In this document: piece by piece, positions 6,553 to 6,574 of the stretch
Numbering within the stretch: the stretch's first letter is position 1
Layout of the letters: every line of letters begins with the position of its first letter
Assembly (NCBI GenBank): GCA_947465645.1
Contig: CANIBQ010000163.1
Span: 1 to 6,574, forward strand
Source of the DNA: Acidobacteriota bacterium
GTDB lineage: Bacteria; Acidobacteriota; Vicinamibacteria; Vicinamibacterales; UBA2999
Length of the DNA stretch: 6,574 nucleotides
Reading direction: 5' to 3'
Position numbers and translations under genes: made by a program
Notes under the pieces: model-generated
The model's input: the letters and a program-made list of their open reading frames with translations, nothing else
The model's database searches: none
What the model was told of the DNA's origin: nothing

Positions 6553-6574
6553 CTGAGACTTTTCAGTGTGGAGA
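6549..6574 (+). CDS. Start of an overlapping gene, probably an anti-sigma factor
   Basis: The ATG at 6549 overlaps the sigma factor stop (ATGA) and reads MTETFQCG before the window ends. Only eight full codons are visible. Direct overlap with an ECF sigma gene is the standard place for its anti-sigma factor, and an early Cys would fit a zinc-binding anti-sigma domain. The identity is inferred from position, not from homology. Confidence 0.5.

Overview
The window comes from a GC-rich bacterial chromosome. Gene content and style fit a soil-type Acidobacteriota, possibly the Vicinamibacteria. That assignment is an inference: it rests on strong G/C preference at third codon positions, the style of the sigma factor and regulators, and a hairpin repeat whose translation (VRLKADTTY) I associate from memory with that group. 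No mobile element, CRISPR array, tRNA or rRNA is visible.

Layout. Nearly everything left of about 5.8 kb is on the minus strand. In transcription order it holds: a 208-residue regulator with an excisionase-type helix-turn-helix fused in front of a receiver domain (5799-5173); a 670-residue ABC-F protein with two ATPase domains and a C-terminal coiled coil (5052-3040); a soluble PAS-containing sensor histidine kinase (2840-1671); its likely partner, an NtrC-type sigma-54 response regulator (1591-173); and the first 51 codons of an unrecognised gene (155-1) just behind the response regulator. On the plus strand, divergent from the helix-turn-helix/receiver gene across a 162-bp spacer, lie an ECF sigma factor (5962-6552) and the first codons of an overlapping gene, probably its anti-sigma factor (6549 onward).

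How it may work together. The kinase and NtrC-type regulator look like one cytoplasmic two-component system driving sigma-54 promoters elsewhere; I saw no convincing sigma-54 promoter here. The sigma factor and the gene after it look like a translationally coupled sigma/anti-sigma pair, perhaps autoregulated from a GGAAC-type promoter in the divergent spacer. The ABC-F protein is likely a ribosome-associated translation factor.

The most unusual material is the repeats. A degenerate 7-bp repeat (words such as CTCTGGG, CTTTGGG, CTCTAGG) fills the spacer upstream of the ABC-F gene in two opposed arrays. It supplies the last codons and stop of the upstream regulator and recurs for about 19 units inside the ABC-F gene, where it encodes a Pro/Lys-rich linker. 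A separate 7-bp repeat of different sequence carries the presumed kinase start codon. A 28-bp hairpin unit is tandemly duplicated between the kinase and response-regulator genes. Several gene ends and starts here thus appear shaped by short repeats.
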